In this document: in pieces, positions 25,708 to 33,677 of the stretch
How the letters are laid out: each line of letters opens with the position of its first letter
Numbering within the stretch: the stretch's first letter is position 1
DNA from: Paenibacillus periandrae
Lineage (GTDB): Bacteria > Bacillota > Bacilli > Paenibacillales > NBRC-103111
DNA: 64,000 nt
Direction of reading: 5' to 3'
NCBI RefSeq assembly: GCF_022458865.1
Contig: NZ_JAJNMU010000020.1
Span: 62,001 to 126,000 of the forward strand
Translations under genes and position numbers: made by a program
The notes under the pieces: model-generated
The model's database searches: none
Told to the model about the DNA's origin: nothing
The model's input: only the letters and a program-made list of their open reading frames with translations

Positions 25708-26568
25708 ATGGATATTAGGCAGTTGTTGGAGACCTATGGATTTCGTGCTATGTTCAGCCCCGAGTTATTCATTATCATGGTAATCCTTGTTACCTTTTAT
25801 TTACGATTCTTGGGTAATCAAGTGAGCTTCAAAAGTCGGTTGAGCTTTTTGTCCGGGCTTTTTTGTTTTTATTTCGCCCTTGGCGGACCGCTTAATTTGC
25901 TGGGTCATTTTTGGTTTAGCAGCCATATGCTGCAGCAGTCTGTTTTATACTTAATCGTCCCACCTCTGTTGTACAGAGGTTTACCCAAACATGTCTTTGC
26001 CAAATTAACCGAACCCATCGTGTTGCATCGGATTATTAGCTTTTTCAGTCATCCGATTATTGCGATTATCTTGTTTAACGGTTCCTTTTCGTTTTACCAT
26101 ATTCCGATCATTTTTGATGCTACGATGTCTAATTATGCTCTTCATAATGTGCTGCATCTGCTTATTTTCTTTTCATCTTTTTGCATGTGGTGGTCAGTGT
26201 TTTGTCCTGAGGGAGTTATCAACTACATGAGCAATCTCAAGAAAATGGGGTATATTTTCATAAATGGTTTTTTGTTGACACCCGCCTGTGCATTAATTAT
26301 TTTTGCCGATGAGCTGATTTATTCTACCTATACGGGGTCCTCGCATTTGCTGTGTCTTCCCTTCTACTCATTAGTCGTGGAGAAGCCCATTATTAATATT
26401 TCCTGGCTGACCCCACTTATGGATCAACAGCTGGGCGGAGTCGTCATGAAAATTATTCAGGAATTGGCTTACGGATGTATATTAGGCTACGTATTTTATG
26501 GATGGTACGCGCAGGAAAAAGACAAGGAAGAGGACCATGATGATCCTCTGCTGGAGCCAAGTGCTTAA
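25708..26568 (+). CDS. ctaG: Cytochrome c oxidase assembly factor CtaG (caa3_CtaG family)
   Basis: A 286-residue membrane protein with about seven helices, the size and layout of the caa3-type CtaG family involved in maturation of the oxidase copper centre. Family-like stretches include FYFALGGPLNLLGHFWFSSHM, SFYHIPIIFDATMSNY and LHNVLHLLIFFSSFCMWWSV, rich in His and Met. AAAGGAGATC precedes the ATG. It has its own promoter with the shared palindrome. No haem-copper oxidase genes are in the window, so here it may serve another copper enzyme (inference). Confidence 0.87.
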   Translation: MDIRQLLETYGFRAMFSPELFIIMVILVTFYLRFLGNQVSFKSRLSFLSGLFCFYFALGGPLNLLGHFWFSSHMLQQSVLYLIVPPLLYRGLPKHVFAKLTEPIVLHRIISFFSHPIIAIILFNGSFSFYHIPIIFDATMSNYALHNVLHLLIFFSSFCMWWSVFCPEGVINYMSNLKKMGYIFINGFLLTPACALIIFADELIYSTYTGSSHLLCLPFYSLVVEKPIINISWLTPLMDQQLGGVVMKIIQELAYGCILGYVFYGWYAQEKDKEEDHDDPLLEPSA

Positions 26569-26639
26569 GGCGCGTTTATTTGGAACGGTAGTTGAACTAC
26601 TGTGAATTGTTGATGCTATTCATACGAGGAGCTGAACCT

Positions 26640-27407
26640 ATGATTATTGAGGATGCAGGAATAAAAGGGATTCAAAGCGATCTCGCTTATTTGGATGAAG
26701 TTACGACAAGTCTCGGATTTATTCGCTGGCAATGGGAGTACACTCGAGCGACCTACGATTGTAAGCTGGAGGAGAAAGCTGTGGACGGCACTTATTTTTT
26801 GAGATTGAATACAAGGGCGATTGAGGGCAAGCTGGAGTCACCCTATGCGATCTTGGTATTGGAAGATGCCTATATCGGAAAAACGGTTTTTCCTCATGGA
26901 CTTGATTACCAATCACCGATACCTGAATCTATCCTCAAGATGTCCAGACGCAAATTGTATGAGCTTTATAAGCTGTTAAAGACGGAACAGCATGTTGCGG
27001 AAATGATGACGACGGATTATGTTACCGTGACACGAGAGGCAACACTATTTGATGCAGCCCACAAGATGAAAGAGTATCATACAGGCTTTATTCCGGTCGT
27101 GGATGGGAAGGAATGGGTTGGTGTGGTGACTGAACGTGATTTGGCAATTCGTGGTTATGCGGAGCAGCAATCGGGGATGACCACAGTAGAAGCAATTATT
27201 TCAAAAAAAGTGAGAAGTGTTCAGCCAAACTTTCCCTTGGAAGAAGCCATCAAGCTTATGGTGAAAGAACAATTGCGAGGACTTCCCGTTGTAGAAAATG
27301 GTGAGCTTTTGGGGATCATAACGCTTGATGATTTATCTGCAAGGAATCATTTTGATTATGAGCTTGGTGAAGCGTTAGGACAGCATGCGCACTATACTCG
27401 AAACTAA
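26640..27407 (+). CDS. YugN-like domain fused to a CBS-domain pair
   Basis: A 255-residue soluble protein. Residues 1-115 resemble the YugN-like family (DAGIKGIQSDLAYLDEVT, GFIRWQWEYTRATYD, GTYFLRLNTRAIEGKLES). Residues 125-250 form two CBS motifs (MTTDYVTVTREATLFDAAHK and IISKKVRSVQPNFPLEEAI, LRGLPVVENGELLGIITLDD), which usually bind adenine nucleotides. I place the start at ATG 26640 with GAGGAGC upstream; an upstream in-frame start at 26592 is poor. It lies tail-to-tail with the SCO gene. A sensory role is possible, but no function is known. Confidence 0.8.
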   Translation: MIIEDAGIKGIQSDLAYLDEVTTSLGFIRWQWEYTRATYDCKLEEKAVDGTYFLRLNTRAIEGKLESPYAILVLEDAYIGKTVFPHGLDYQSPIPESILKMSRRKLYELYKLLKTEQHVAEMMTTDYVTVTREATLFDAAHKMKEYHTGFIPVVDGKEWVGVVTERDLAIRGYAEQQSGMTTVEAIISKKVRSVQPNFPLEEAIKLMVKEQLRGLPVVENGELLGIITLDDLSARNHFDYELGEALGQHAHYTRN

Positions 27408-27446
27408 GGTACAACGATATACAATAGCTCTCTAGAAATTAAATGC

Positions 27447-27490
27447 AAAAAGCCGGATAAACGAACTCATTATCGTTTATCCGGCTTTTT
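27447..27490. terminator. Bidirectional intrinsic terminator
   Basis: Perfect 18-base arms, AAAAAGCCGGATAAACGA and its complement, around an eight-base loop, with T-runs in both directions. It separates the converging CBS-protein and SCO genes. Confidence 0.9.
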
Positions 27491-27505
27491 GCAATCGAGT
27501 TCAGG

Positions 27506-28123
27506 CTATTTAGATGCTGGATCGGCTATTTGTCGGATCGATTTTAATATTTCCTGATTGTCCATCTGATCTCCCATTGCAAATATTTTACGAATTTTAC
27601 CACTGCCATCAATTAAAAATAGAGAGGTTACCGTATGGACAAACTGGCCATCGGGCATTTTTTGTACAAGCACGCCAAAGCTTTTGGCAACCTCCGCTGT
27701 CTCGGCTTCAGTTCCGGTCAGTAAGGTCCATCCACTATAATCGATTCGCATGCGGTCTCCGTACTTCTTAAACACTTGGGGTGTATCCTTGAGAGGGTCG
27801 AAGGTGACGGACAAGAATTGCACTTGACTTCCCCACTGACTGCTTTTTTTGAGCTCATCCTGAAGCTTTACCATATTGAAAGTCGTCATCGGACAAATGT
27901 CCGGACAGCTGGTGAACATGAACTCCACTAATCGAACCTTTCCGTTGGAATCGCTTAATTGAACGTTTTTTCCCTCCAGGTCGTTCAATGTAAAATTGGG
28001 AGCCTGCTTGAGTACAGGCAGGGTCGGACTTTGATTAATCCAAAAAAAAACGGAGACGACCAGACCGGCGAGCAGAAGCGTGACAAACATTTTAAAGCCA
28101 TACTTTTCAAAAAATACTTTCAT
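27506..28123 (-). CDS. SCO1/SenC-family copper chaperone
   Basis: Membrane-anchored thioredoxin-fold protein that delivers copper to or reduces cysteines of copper sites. The N-terminal anchor is MFVTLLLAGLVVSVFFW; the Cu ligands are the CxxxC in FTSCPDICPMT and the His in FVHTVTSLFLID. The ATG at 28123 is chosen because AGAGGA lies six bases upstream and the anchor follows at once; in-frame starts further up lack a ribosome site. Length about 205 residues is typical. It faces the copper/cytochrome genes of the island. Confidence 0.9.
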   Translation of the reverse strand: MKVFFEKYGFKMFVTLLLAGLVVSVFFWINQSPTLPVLKQAPNFTLNDLEGKNVQLSDSNGKVRLVEFMFTSCPDICPMTTFNMVKLQDELKKSSQWGSQVQFLSVTFDPLKDTPQVFKKYGDRMRIDYSGWTLLTGTEAETAEVAKSFGVLVQKMPDGQFVHTVTSLFLIDGSGKIRKIFAMGDQMDNQEILKSIRQIADPASK

Positions 28124-28283
28124 GAGCTTCCTCTTTTCTTCAGTCATATAGGTAGATCCTTGAAATGCTCTCATTATAGCATGAGGGGTGCGCCTCAACC
28201 CATGACTCCAAAGGGCTAGATGATCGGTAGAGAGCTGACGTTTTTGCTTCATAGTCCACACTTTTGTCAAAATTCATGGAAAC

Positions 28284-28301
28284 TTGACTCTTTGTAGCCA
28301 T
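28284..28301 (+). promoter_or_regulatory. Shared palindromic operator, site 7 (TnpC-like gene)
   Basis: TTGACTCTTTGTAGCCAT, then 21 bases, then TATAAT at 28323-28328, pointing to the TnpC-like gene, not the SCO gene. A ten-codon leader frame (28349-28381) lies between promoter and gene. Confidence 0.65.
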
Positions 28302-28376
28302 TTTATTCATGGGTGTACTGGCTATAATAAAGAGAGGAGAGTGAAGAATGACAGAACATGAGGGAGGATGGTTATC

Positions 28377-28766
28377 TTGAATAGCATGAGCTTGCAAAAT
28401 GCTCAGCAGAAGCCTGCCCGAAGGGCAAGGCAGAGCCATCGAAATACAGACGGCATCAAAAAATTCAGTGAACAAAAAACCTTACTAGCCTTTCAAAAGG
28501 CTGAAGCTGCGATTGATCGGTTAGTTCAGGAAAAAGAAACCGTAAACTTTAATACCGTTTCGATTGAAGCAGGCGTGTCCAAACCCTTTTTATACACACA
28601 TACAGAGCTTAGACATAAAATCGAAAGTCTACGTTGGCAGACGGAAGAGCAGCAGACAGAGGGGACACTGTATAAGAGCTTAAAGCAAGAAAATGAACGG
28701 CTCTGGAAGGAAATACAGAAGCTAAGGGAACTATTGCTCTGTTCATCAAATAGTGTTACCTCTTAA
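28377..28766 (+). CDS. DUF6262 / Tn554 TnpC-like protein
   Basis: A 130-residue basic protein resembling the TnpC accessory protein of Tn554-type transposons: FQKAEAAIDRLVQEKETVNF, NTVSIEAGVSKPFLYTH and LRHKIESLRWQTEEQ, followed by a C-terminal coiled coil (ENERLWKEIQKLREL). The TTG start is chosen because GGGAGG is nine bases upstream; an ATG at 28368 is too close to it. The tyrosine recombinases TnpA and TnpB normally preceding it are absent, so it is an orphan. It is driven by a promoter with the island's palindrome, which is unexpected for transposon debris. Confidence 0.7.
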   Translation: MNSMSLQNAQQKPARRARQSHRNTDGIKKFSEQKTLLAFQKAEAAIDRLVQEKETVNFNTVSIEAGVSKPFLYTHTELRHKIESLRWQTEEQQTEGTLYKSLKQENERLWKEIQKLRELLLCSSNSVTS

Positions 28767-28790
28767 TCTTGGATAAATAATAGCATTCAA

Positions 28791-28826
28791 AAAAGGCTGT
28801 TGGTTGGTTTAAACCTCAGCCTTTTC
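28791..28826 (+). terminator. Intrinsic terminator after the TnpC-like gene
   Basis: AAAAGGCTG and CAGCCTTTT enclose a loop of about 17 bases, with T-rich sequence following. Confidence 0.6.
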
Positions 28827-28928
28827 TTGTCGGGCAGGAGCGTCTTATTGAAGCTGGAGATCTTCACCTGCAGTAAGGTGACTGCCTTATGAATTTGTCC
28901 AAATCGTGACTGGTATTGATCATTTACA

Positions 28929-28953
28929 TAAAAAAAGACTGCCTATGTCAGCA
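28929..28953 (-). terminator. Intrinsic terminator of the cytochrome c gene
   Basis: On the minus strand GACTGC-loop-GCAGTC is followed by seven T, directly downstream of the cytochrome stop at 28967. Confidence 0.75.
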
Positions 28954-28966
28954 GTCCATGAATTCA

Positions 28967-29332
28967 TTATTTTTTCTCTGCTAACCAGCGAGCAAGATTA
29001 GCGATTTCGTCATCCTTCAGTGAACTTTTAAATGCAGGCATACCGCCTTTTCCGTTCTGCACCAATTTATAGAGCTGTTGATCCGTCAACTTGCCGCCAA
29101 CCTTTTGCAAATTAGGTCCTACTTTTCCTTCCAAATCGGTTCCATGACAGGCAATGCACGACTGCTTGTAAATAGTCTCGGCCGCTTGTGCATTGAGCGG
29201 AGCTTCTGGCATCTTGGGGGCGGCAGCCTGTTGCTTGGCTTCCCCTTGACGATTATTAATCTCCGAGAACAGCACACCCACACCTAATAAACAAGCAATT
29301 CCTAAAATCCCTGCCATTGTCCATTTATACAT
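28967..29332 (-). CDS. Membrane-anchored cytochrome c (class I, c551-like)
   Basis: A 121-residue electron carrier: N-terminal transmembrane anchor (MAGILGIACLLGVGVLFSE), a flexible Ala/Pro-rich linker, and a single haem domain with motif SCIACHGTDLEGKVGPNLQ and distal methionine in GKGGMPAFKSSLKDDEI. AAGGAGGCG precedes the start. The promoter on the minus strand carries the shared palindrome with TAGAAT 23 bases downstream. It is very similar in layout to the cytochrome lipoprotein at 31.1 kb; both probably feed electrons to an outer-face enzyme. Confidence 0.92.
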   Translation of the reverse strand: MYKWTMAGILGIACLLGVGVLFSEINNRQGEAKQQAAAPKMPEAPLNAQAAETIYKQSCIACHGTDLEGKVGPNLQKVGGKLTDQQLYKLVQNGKGGMPAFKSSLKDDEIANLARWLAEKK

Positions 29333-29396
29333 GTTTGACGCCTCCTTAGGACAAGTTTTTCACGGGTATTCTAGCATGTCGTTGAAATGCTTGTAT

Positions 29397-29414
29397 ATAG
29401 CACTTTATAGTCAT
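29397..29414 (-). promoter_or_regulatory. Shared palindromic operator, site 8 (cytochrome c gene)
   Basis: On the minus strand ATGACTATAAAGTGCTAT, then 23 bases, then TAGAAT (29368-29373 on the plus strand). No matching -10 is seen towards the kinase gene on the plus strand. Confidence 0.75.
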
Positions 29415-29585
29415 ATGGGATTGCAAAACCCAACCTGCTTGTTGCCAAATGACCCTTCCGGGTCATAGGTTTTTAAGGGAAAATATGTTTAGATGAATGA
29501 ATGAGGTAGATACGAGCTCCTGCCATCCGATTCAGGGTAGGTAGGGGTGGATACATGCTCCGCAAAATTTTCAGGAGGTCTGCAT

Positions 29586-30542
29586 ATGTTGTACAAAAAC
29601 ATCAAGAGCTTGATTTTAATTATACCCACATTGACGATTGGGTTATGGGAATACATCCGTCACGCGTATCTTCTTCCCTATATATCCATGGAGCTTGGAA
29701 ATTGGTTGGCTCCACTGATCGTTTTTTTAGTGACCATGACCTTACTCCGACAGCTTTTCCTCATGATGGAATTTTTGCAAGAGCAGCTGCAGCATGAGCA
29801 AGCAGCTAAGGCAGCTCTGGAAGAACGCGAGCAAATTGCCAAGGAATTGCATAATGGGATTGCTCAGTCGTTATTTTTACTCGCCGTCAAAGTTGACCGA
29901 TTGGAACAGGATGATACTAAGGATCGACAGGAGCCTTACCAGAGCTTTCGAAAAACCGTGCATCAGATCAATGAATATGTGCGCCAAGCGATAGCCAATT
30001 TACGTTATCCACCCGTACTGAAATCGTTGCCTTGGATGGAATCGCTTCACAATCTGGTGAAGGAGTTCAAGAACGACACGAGCATTACAGCTAAGCTGGA
30101 TTGGCGTCTTCATGACGAAAAGCTCTCCTTGAAAGAAAAAGTGGAGCTTTATGCAACACTGAGGGAAGCATTGATCAATGTATACAAACATGCAAATGCC
30201 AAGCAGGCTTGGATCACAGGGGAAGAAAAGCCAGGGGGATGGACCTGTAGAGTTAAAGACGATGGACAAGGCTTTGTTTCGGACAGCCTGGATAGCTTGA
30301 AAGGCTTTGGAATTACCATCATGAAGGAACGGGCACACGAAATGGGCTGGTATCTGGAATTTAAACAGGAACATGGTTATACCATCATGGAAGTAGGAAA
30401 GAGGGAGGCTCTACGACACAGCCGATTCGCATTATGCTGGTTGATGACCATAAACATGCACGGCAGGCCATGCAGGGGATCATTCAGGTGGATCCCAAAT
30501 TTGAAATTGTCTGTGAGGCCAGCAATGGAGAGGAAGCGGTAG
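29586..30542 (+). CDS. NarL-type sensor histidine kinase
   Basis: Membrane sensor kinase of the HisKA_3 class. Two N-terminal transmembrane helices (SLILIIPTLTIGLWEYI and NWLAPLIVFLVTMTLL) with almost no extracellular loop are followed by a coiled linker, the phospho-histidine box EREQIAKELHNGIAQSLF, and an ATPase domain (LREALINVYKHANAKQAW, VKDDGQGF, GFGITIMKERA). AGGAGG precedes ATG 29586. The frame overruns the natural end of the domain (about GYTIMEVGKREA) and overlaps the regulator gene by 109 bases, so an original stop codon may have been lost. Signal unknown. Confidence 0.87.
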   Translation: MLYKNIKSLILIIPTLTIGLWEYIRHAYLLPYISMELGNWLAPLIVFLVTMTLLRQLFLMMEFLQEQLQHEQAAKAALEEREQIAKELHNGIAQSLFLLAVKVDRLEQDDTKDRQEPYQSFRKTVHQINEYVRQAIANLRYPPVLKSLPWMESLHNLVKEFKNDTSITAKLDWRLHDEKLSLKEKVELYATLREALINVYKHANAKQAWITGEEKPGGWTCRVKDDGQGFVSDSLDSLKGFGITIMKERAHEMGWYLEFKQEHGYTIMEVGKREALRHSRFALCWLMTINMHGRPCRGSFRWIPNLKLSVRPAMERKR

Positions 30543-31066
30543 CTCTTGCCGAAACCTGGATGCCTGATCTGATTTTGATGGATATTAACATGCCCAAGCT
30601 GGGCGGTCTTGAAGCAACCAAGCTGATTAAAGAAAAATTTCCGTATGTGAAAATTGTGATGGTCACGGTTTCGGATGGCATTACCGATTTATTCGAGGCC
30701 ATAAAAAAAGGAGCTCAGGGCTATTTATTAAAAAATTTGAATCCGGCCTCTTGGCATGAATATCTGCATGCTGTCGTTATTGATGAAGCCCCGATGTCTC
30801 GAGAAGTGGCGCTTCGGCTGCTTAAAGAGTTCTCTACCATCAAAGATACGATCCCAGAGAAATCCCCACTTACCGGGCGCGAAAAGGAAATCCTCGAATA
30901 TGTAGCCAGAGGGAGCAGCAATCGGGACATCTCCGTGTCTTTGGGCATATCGGAGCATACTGTCAAAAATCATCTAAAAAATATATTGCACAAGCTTCAT
31001 CTGGACAATCGTGTTCAATTGATGAGATATGCCTATGACAAGGGCTGGTTTAAGGGGAGATTATAA
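30434..31066 (+). CDS. NarL/LuxR-type response regulator
   Basis: Partner regulator of the preceding kinase, 210 residues: receiver domain (MLVDDHKHARQAM, phospho-acceptor LILMDINMPKLGG, MVTVSD, KKGAQGYLLKN) and a LuxR helix-turn-helix (LTGREKEILEYVARGSSNR, VKNHLKNILHKL). The ATG at 30434 has no good ribosome site. The normal family start lies about seven codons earlier, where the codon at 30413 is ACG just after AGGGAGG, as if a start had mutated; translation may instead be coupled to the kinase. NarL-type proteins bind short inverted repeats, so this is one candidate for the factor acting at the island's palindromes. Confidence 0.85.
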   Translation: MLVDDHKHARQAMQGIIQVDPKFEIVCEASNGEEAVALAETWMPDLILMDINMPKLGGLEATKLIKEKFPYVKIVMVTVSDGITDLFEAIKKGAQGYLLKNLNPASWHEYLHAVVIDEAPMSREVALRLLKEFSTIKDTIPEKSPLTGREKEILEYVARGSSNRDISVSLGISEHTVKNHLKNILHKLHLDNRVQLMRYAYDKGWFKGRL

Positions 31067-31085
31067 ATGGAGAGGGGGAGCATCC

Positions 31086-31440
31086 ATGGCAAAGCTATGG
31101 AGTTTACTGATTGCGGGCTTCCTACTGATAAATGGCTTATCTGCCTGCCAAAGCACAAATAGTCCTAATGGGCCTACGACGGATACAAAGCAATCGGCCC
31201 AAGCTGCAACAGGAGCAGGTGACAAAGGCGGTGCTATATAAAGCCAATTGTATTTCCTGTCATGGGGATAAGCTGGAGGGTACCCTTGGGCCCAATTTGC
31301 AGCAGGTTGGGCCCAGGCTGAGCAAAGAGCAAATCGCAGCCAAAGTACAAAATGGCGGTGGCAGCATGCCGGCTTTCAAAGGAAAGCTGAAGGACGCGGA
31401 TGTGGAATCCCTTGTCGAGTGGCTATCCATTAAAAAATAA
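31086..31440 (+). pseudogene. Cytochrome c lipoprotein, one frameshift
   Basis: The start (ATG 31086, behind GAGAGGGGGAG) encodes a lipoprotein signal with lipobox GLSAC and a Gln/Thr-rich linker. The frame stops at 31241, but from about 31220 a neighbouring frame encodes VLYKANCISCHGDKLEG, LGPNLQQVGPRLSKEQ and the distal GGSMPAFKGKLKDADV to 31440. One base change near 31225 would restore a 118-residue cytochrome c like the one at 28967. Upstream of nosD-type genes such cytochromes are called NosC in Bacillus denitrifiers. Confidence 0.75.
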
Positions 31441-31491
31441 AGATATAACATCGAGTAGGTGGCTCTGTTTGTTTGAAAGGAAGGAACCAGA

Positions 31492-33039
31492 ATGCTAAAA
31501 AGGTTGAAATGGTTGGGCGGATTCATGTTATTACTATTGATACTGCCCTCGTTTGCTTATGGGCATGCCAATATGGAGCGCTCCTGTCCTTTAGAGGACG
31601 CTGTGCTCACAATCGAGACGATCCCGAATACACCCTCCATAAGCAATACGCTCGGGACCCCAACTCCTGAACTGCGTCAGCATCTGGAAACAGCTAAAGC
31701 TTCAGCTCATGACCATAGTCATCACGATACCGGAGTACATATTGGCGAGTGGCGGACACCAGTCTATCATCTGCTGCGAATCCTTGAGGTGCTTGCTGTA
31801 ATGTGTTTATCTGGTTTTCTTATTTTCCGTTATGGAATTTGGGGATATGCCCGGAGCTATACATCGTTTTTATTTTCCAGAGATAATGAGCTTAAGCTGT
31901 ATCTTCTTGGTGGTGCCGTATTTGCTGTATCGGGTGTGCTGCATGTCTGGATGCTGGCTGAACAATTAAGCGGATTAGGAAATGAAAGTATCCTATGCGC
32001 AGCTGGGAAGCTGCTGACATCCACCTTAATAGGCAGTGTTTCTTGGATACGTCCAGCATTGGCTGGGTTGCTGATTGTAGTAACCTATACATCCAAACGT
32101 GAATCTATCGGAACTCTGGGTATGAAAGCTATCATCGCTTTGATTCTGATTATTACCTACCCTTTAACCGGTCATGCGTATGGTTCGGAATCGGGGGTCC
32201 TGTATGCGGTCATGTCCCATACTTTGCACATAATGACAGCAGCAATCTGGTTGGGCGGATTGGTCGGAATATGGTCTGCAACCTGTAAATTGGATTATTA
32301 CGAAGCTACTTATTTAAACGTGAATAACCTGATCCAGCGATTTTCCGCTATTGCGCTTCCAGCTATATTGATCGTGTCCATTAGTGGGATCGCGCTTGCC
32401 TGTATGCGATTAACGTCCTTTTATTCCCTTGTTCAAACTGAATTTGGACTATTGGTGCTTACCAAAACAGTTCTATTGTTATTGATCGTTGTTATTGGAG
32501 CCTTTCACAGACTGGTGTTAATGCCCATGATGAGGAAATCAGCGGATACCAAGCCTGAAGATTACTTGAACGTGCTCAAAAAATTCGTTTGGGGTCTTCG
32601 TCTGGAAATTGTGCTGGCAGTGGCAGTGATTGTATGTGCCGGAATGCTCTCTACAACGTCACCTCCTGCTAAAGTGACTGCTACGGAACCCGTGTACTGG
32701 CATGTGATGGGAGATAAAGCTCATATGTCCATGCGAATCAGCTTTGATGAGAAGAATACTCAAGCGTTCCGACTCGACGTGTGGCTTCCAACTGGAATGG
32801 GTGCCCCGGTTGACGTTAATGTTACGGCCAGGAAAGCTGAAACGGACACTAGCTTGATTATACCTTTTAACTATCGAACAGGGGGGCCTGATCCTTATGG
32901 TTACGAAGGGTTTGATAAATACACCTACGATGCCAATGGTCAAATGCTGCCTGAGAAGGGAGAATGGAGCCTGTCGATACTCATTAAAGATGAAAAGGGG
33001 CAGACTCATCCTTATGACAAAATAATAAGGGTTCCTTAG
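31492..33039 (+). CDS. CopD/YcnJ-like copper transport membrane protein with degenerate CopC part
   Basis: A 515-residue protein: signal peptide, a short N-terminal outer region beginning HANMERS as CopC domains do, a His-rich stretch (HDHSHHDTGVHIGEW), about eight transmembrane helices of the CopD family (MSHTLHIMTAAIWLGGLVGI) and a C-terminal extracellular YtkA/FixH-like domain (VYWHVMGDKAHMSMRISF). The usual 100-residue CopC beta-sandwich is mostly absent between HANMERS and the His-rich stretch, suggesting an internal loss. Probable role: copper uptake or supply for outer copper enzymes. A ribosome site GAAAGGAAGG precedes the ATG. Confidence 0.8.
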   Translation: MLKRLKWLGGFMLLLLILPSFAYGHANMERSCPLEDAVLTIETIPNTPSISNTLGTPTPELRQHLETAKASAHDHSHHDTGVHIGEWRTPVYHLLRILEVLAVMCLSGFLIFRYGIWGYARSYTSFLFSRDNELKLYLLGGAVFAVSGVLHVWMLAEQLSGLGNESILCAAGKLLTSTLIGSVSWIRPALAGLLIVVTYTSKRESIGTLGMKAIIALILIITYPLTGHAYGSESGVLYAVMSHTLHIMTAAIWLGGLVGIWSATCKLDYYEATYLNVNNLIQRFSAIALPAILIVSISGIALACMRLTSFYSLVQTEFGLLVLTKTVLLLLIVVIGAFHRLVLMPMMRKSADTKPEDYLNVLKKFVWGLRLEIVLAVAVIVCAGMLSTTSPPAKVTATEPVYWHVMGDKAHMSMRISFDEKNTQAFRLDVWLPTGMGAPVDVNVTARKAETDTSLIIPFNYRTGGPDPYGYEGFDKYTYDANGQMLPEKGEWSLSILIKDEKGQTHPYDKIIRVP

Positions 33040-33141
33040 GAAGTGTAGCTTCCATTTTCATGTAGTGCATCAGTCTGGTGGTGGATAATATTAACCGAGT
33101 TTGAAGGGTTTGTGACAATGTTGTTCAAAATCACACCACAG

Positions 33142-33159
33142 ATGGCTCTTAAGAGTCAT
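33142..33159 (+). promoter_or_regulatory. Shared palindromic operator, site 9 (nosD-L-Y-F operon)
   Basis: ATGGCTCTTAAGAGTCAT, then 23 bases, then TATAAT at 33183-33188. This should drive the six-gene run 33291-37661. Confidence 0.8.
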
Positions 33160-33290
33160 AGGCTACAATTGAAAATTATGGTTATAATGAATTGCAGGGC
33201 CCGAGTGGAGTAGTTACGGCGAAAAGAAGTTAACCGTTCCAAATTCTATGAATCTGGACAATATCAGATGGTTAAGGGATGGATGCAATT

Positions 33291-33677
33291 ATGCTCAATT
33301 ATATGAAACGTGCAACGTGGATCCTGTTAGCGCTGTTTATGCTTTCAGCCTGCTCATCAGCACAATCTCAGGGAGAGGATCCGTCAGCGATTAGAGTCGA
33401 TTTGGTGTCGGAGCCGGCAACTGCGGTCGTATTGCAAAAGATGATCCTGACAGCCAAGGTCACGGGACTGGAGAAGCAAGATGGAGCAACGGTTCAGTTC
33501 GACATTCGCTCGCCTGTGACGAACGTGCTTCCAGAGTATTTAGAAGCCAAACCGATAGGCGAAGGGGGCTATACAGCCGAGTGGACTTTCGATAAACCAG
33601 GCACCTACACCATTTATGTTCACTTGTATCGGGAGGATATGCATGTGACCAAGAAAAAGCAGCTCGTTGTTACATGA
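33291..33677 (+). CDS. FixH/YtkA-like lipoprotein
   Basis: A 128-residue lipoprotein (lipobox MLSAC) with an extracellular beta-sandwich: VVLQKMILTAKVTGLEKQD, GYTAEWTFDKPGTYTIYVHL, DMHVTKKKQLVV. YtkA-like proteins are found beside copper enzymes. The start could be 33279 or 33291; the latter has a better distance to TAAGGGA. It overlaps nosD by four bases (ATGA), indicating translational coupling within the Nos operon. Confidence 0.8.
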   Translation: MLNYMKRATWILLALFMLSACSSAQSQGEDPSAIRVDLVSEPATAVVLQKMILTAKVTGLEKQDGATVQFDIRSPVTNVLPEYLEAKPIGEGGYTAEWTFDKPGTYTIYVHLYREDMHVTKKKQLVVT

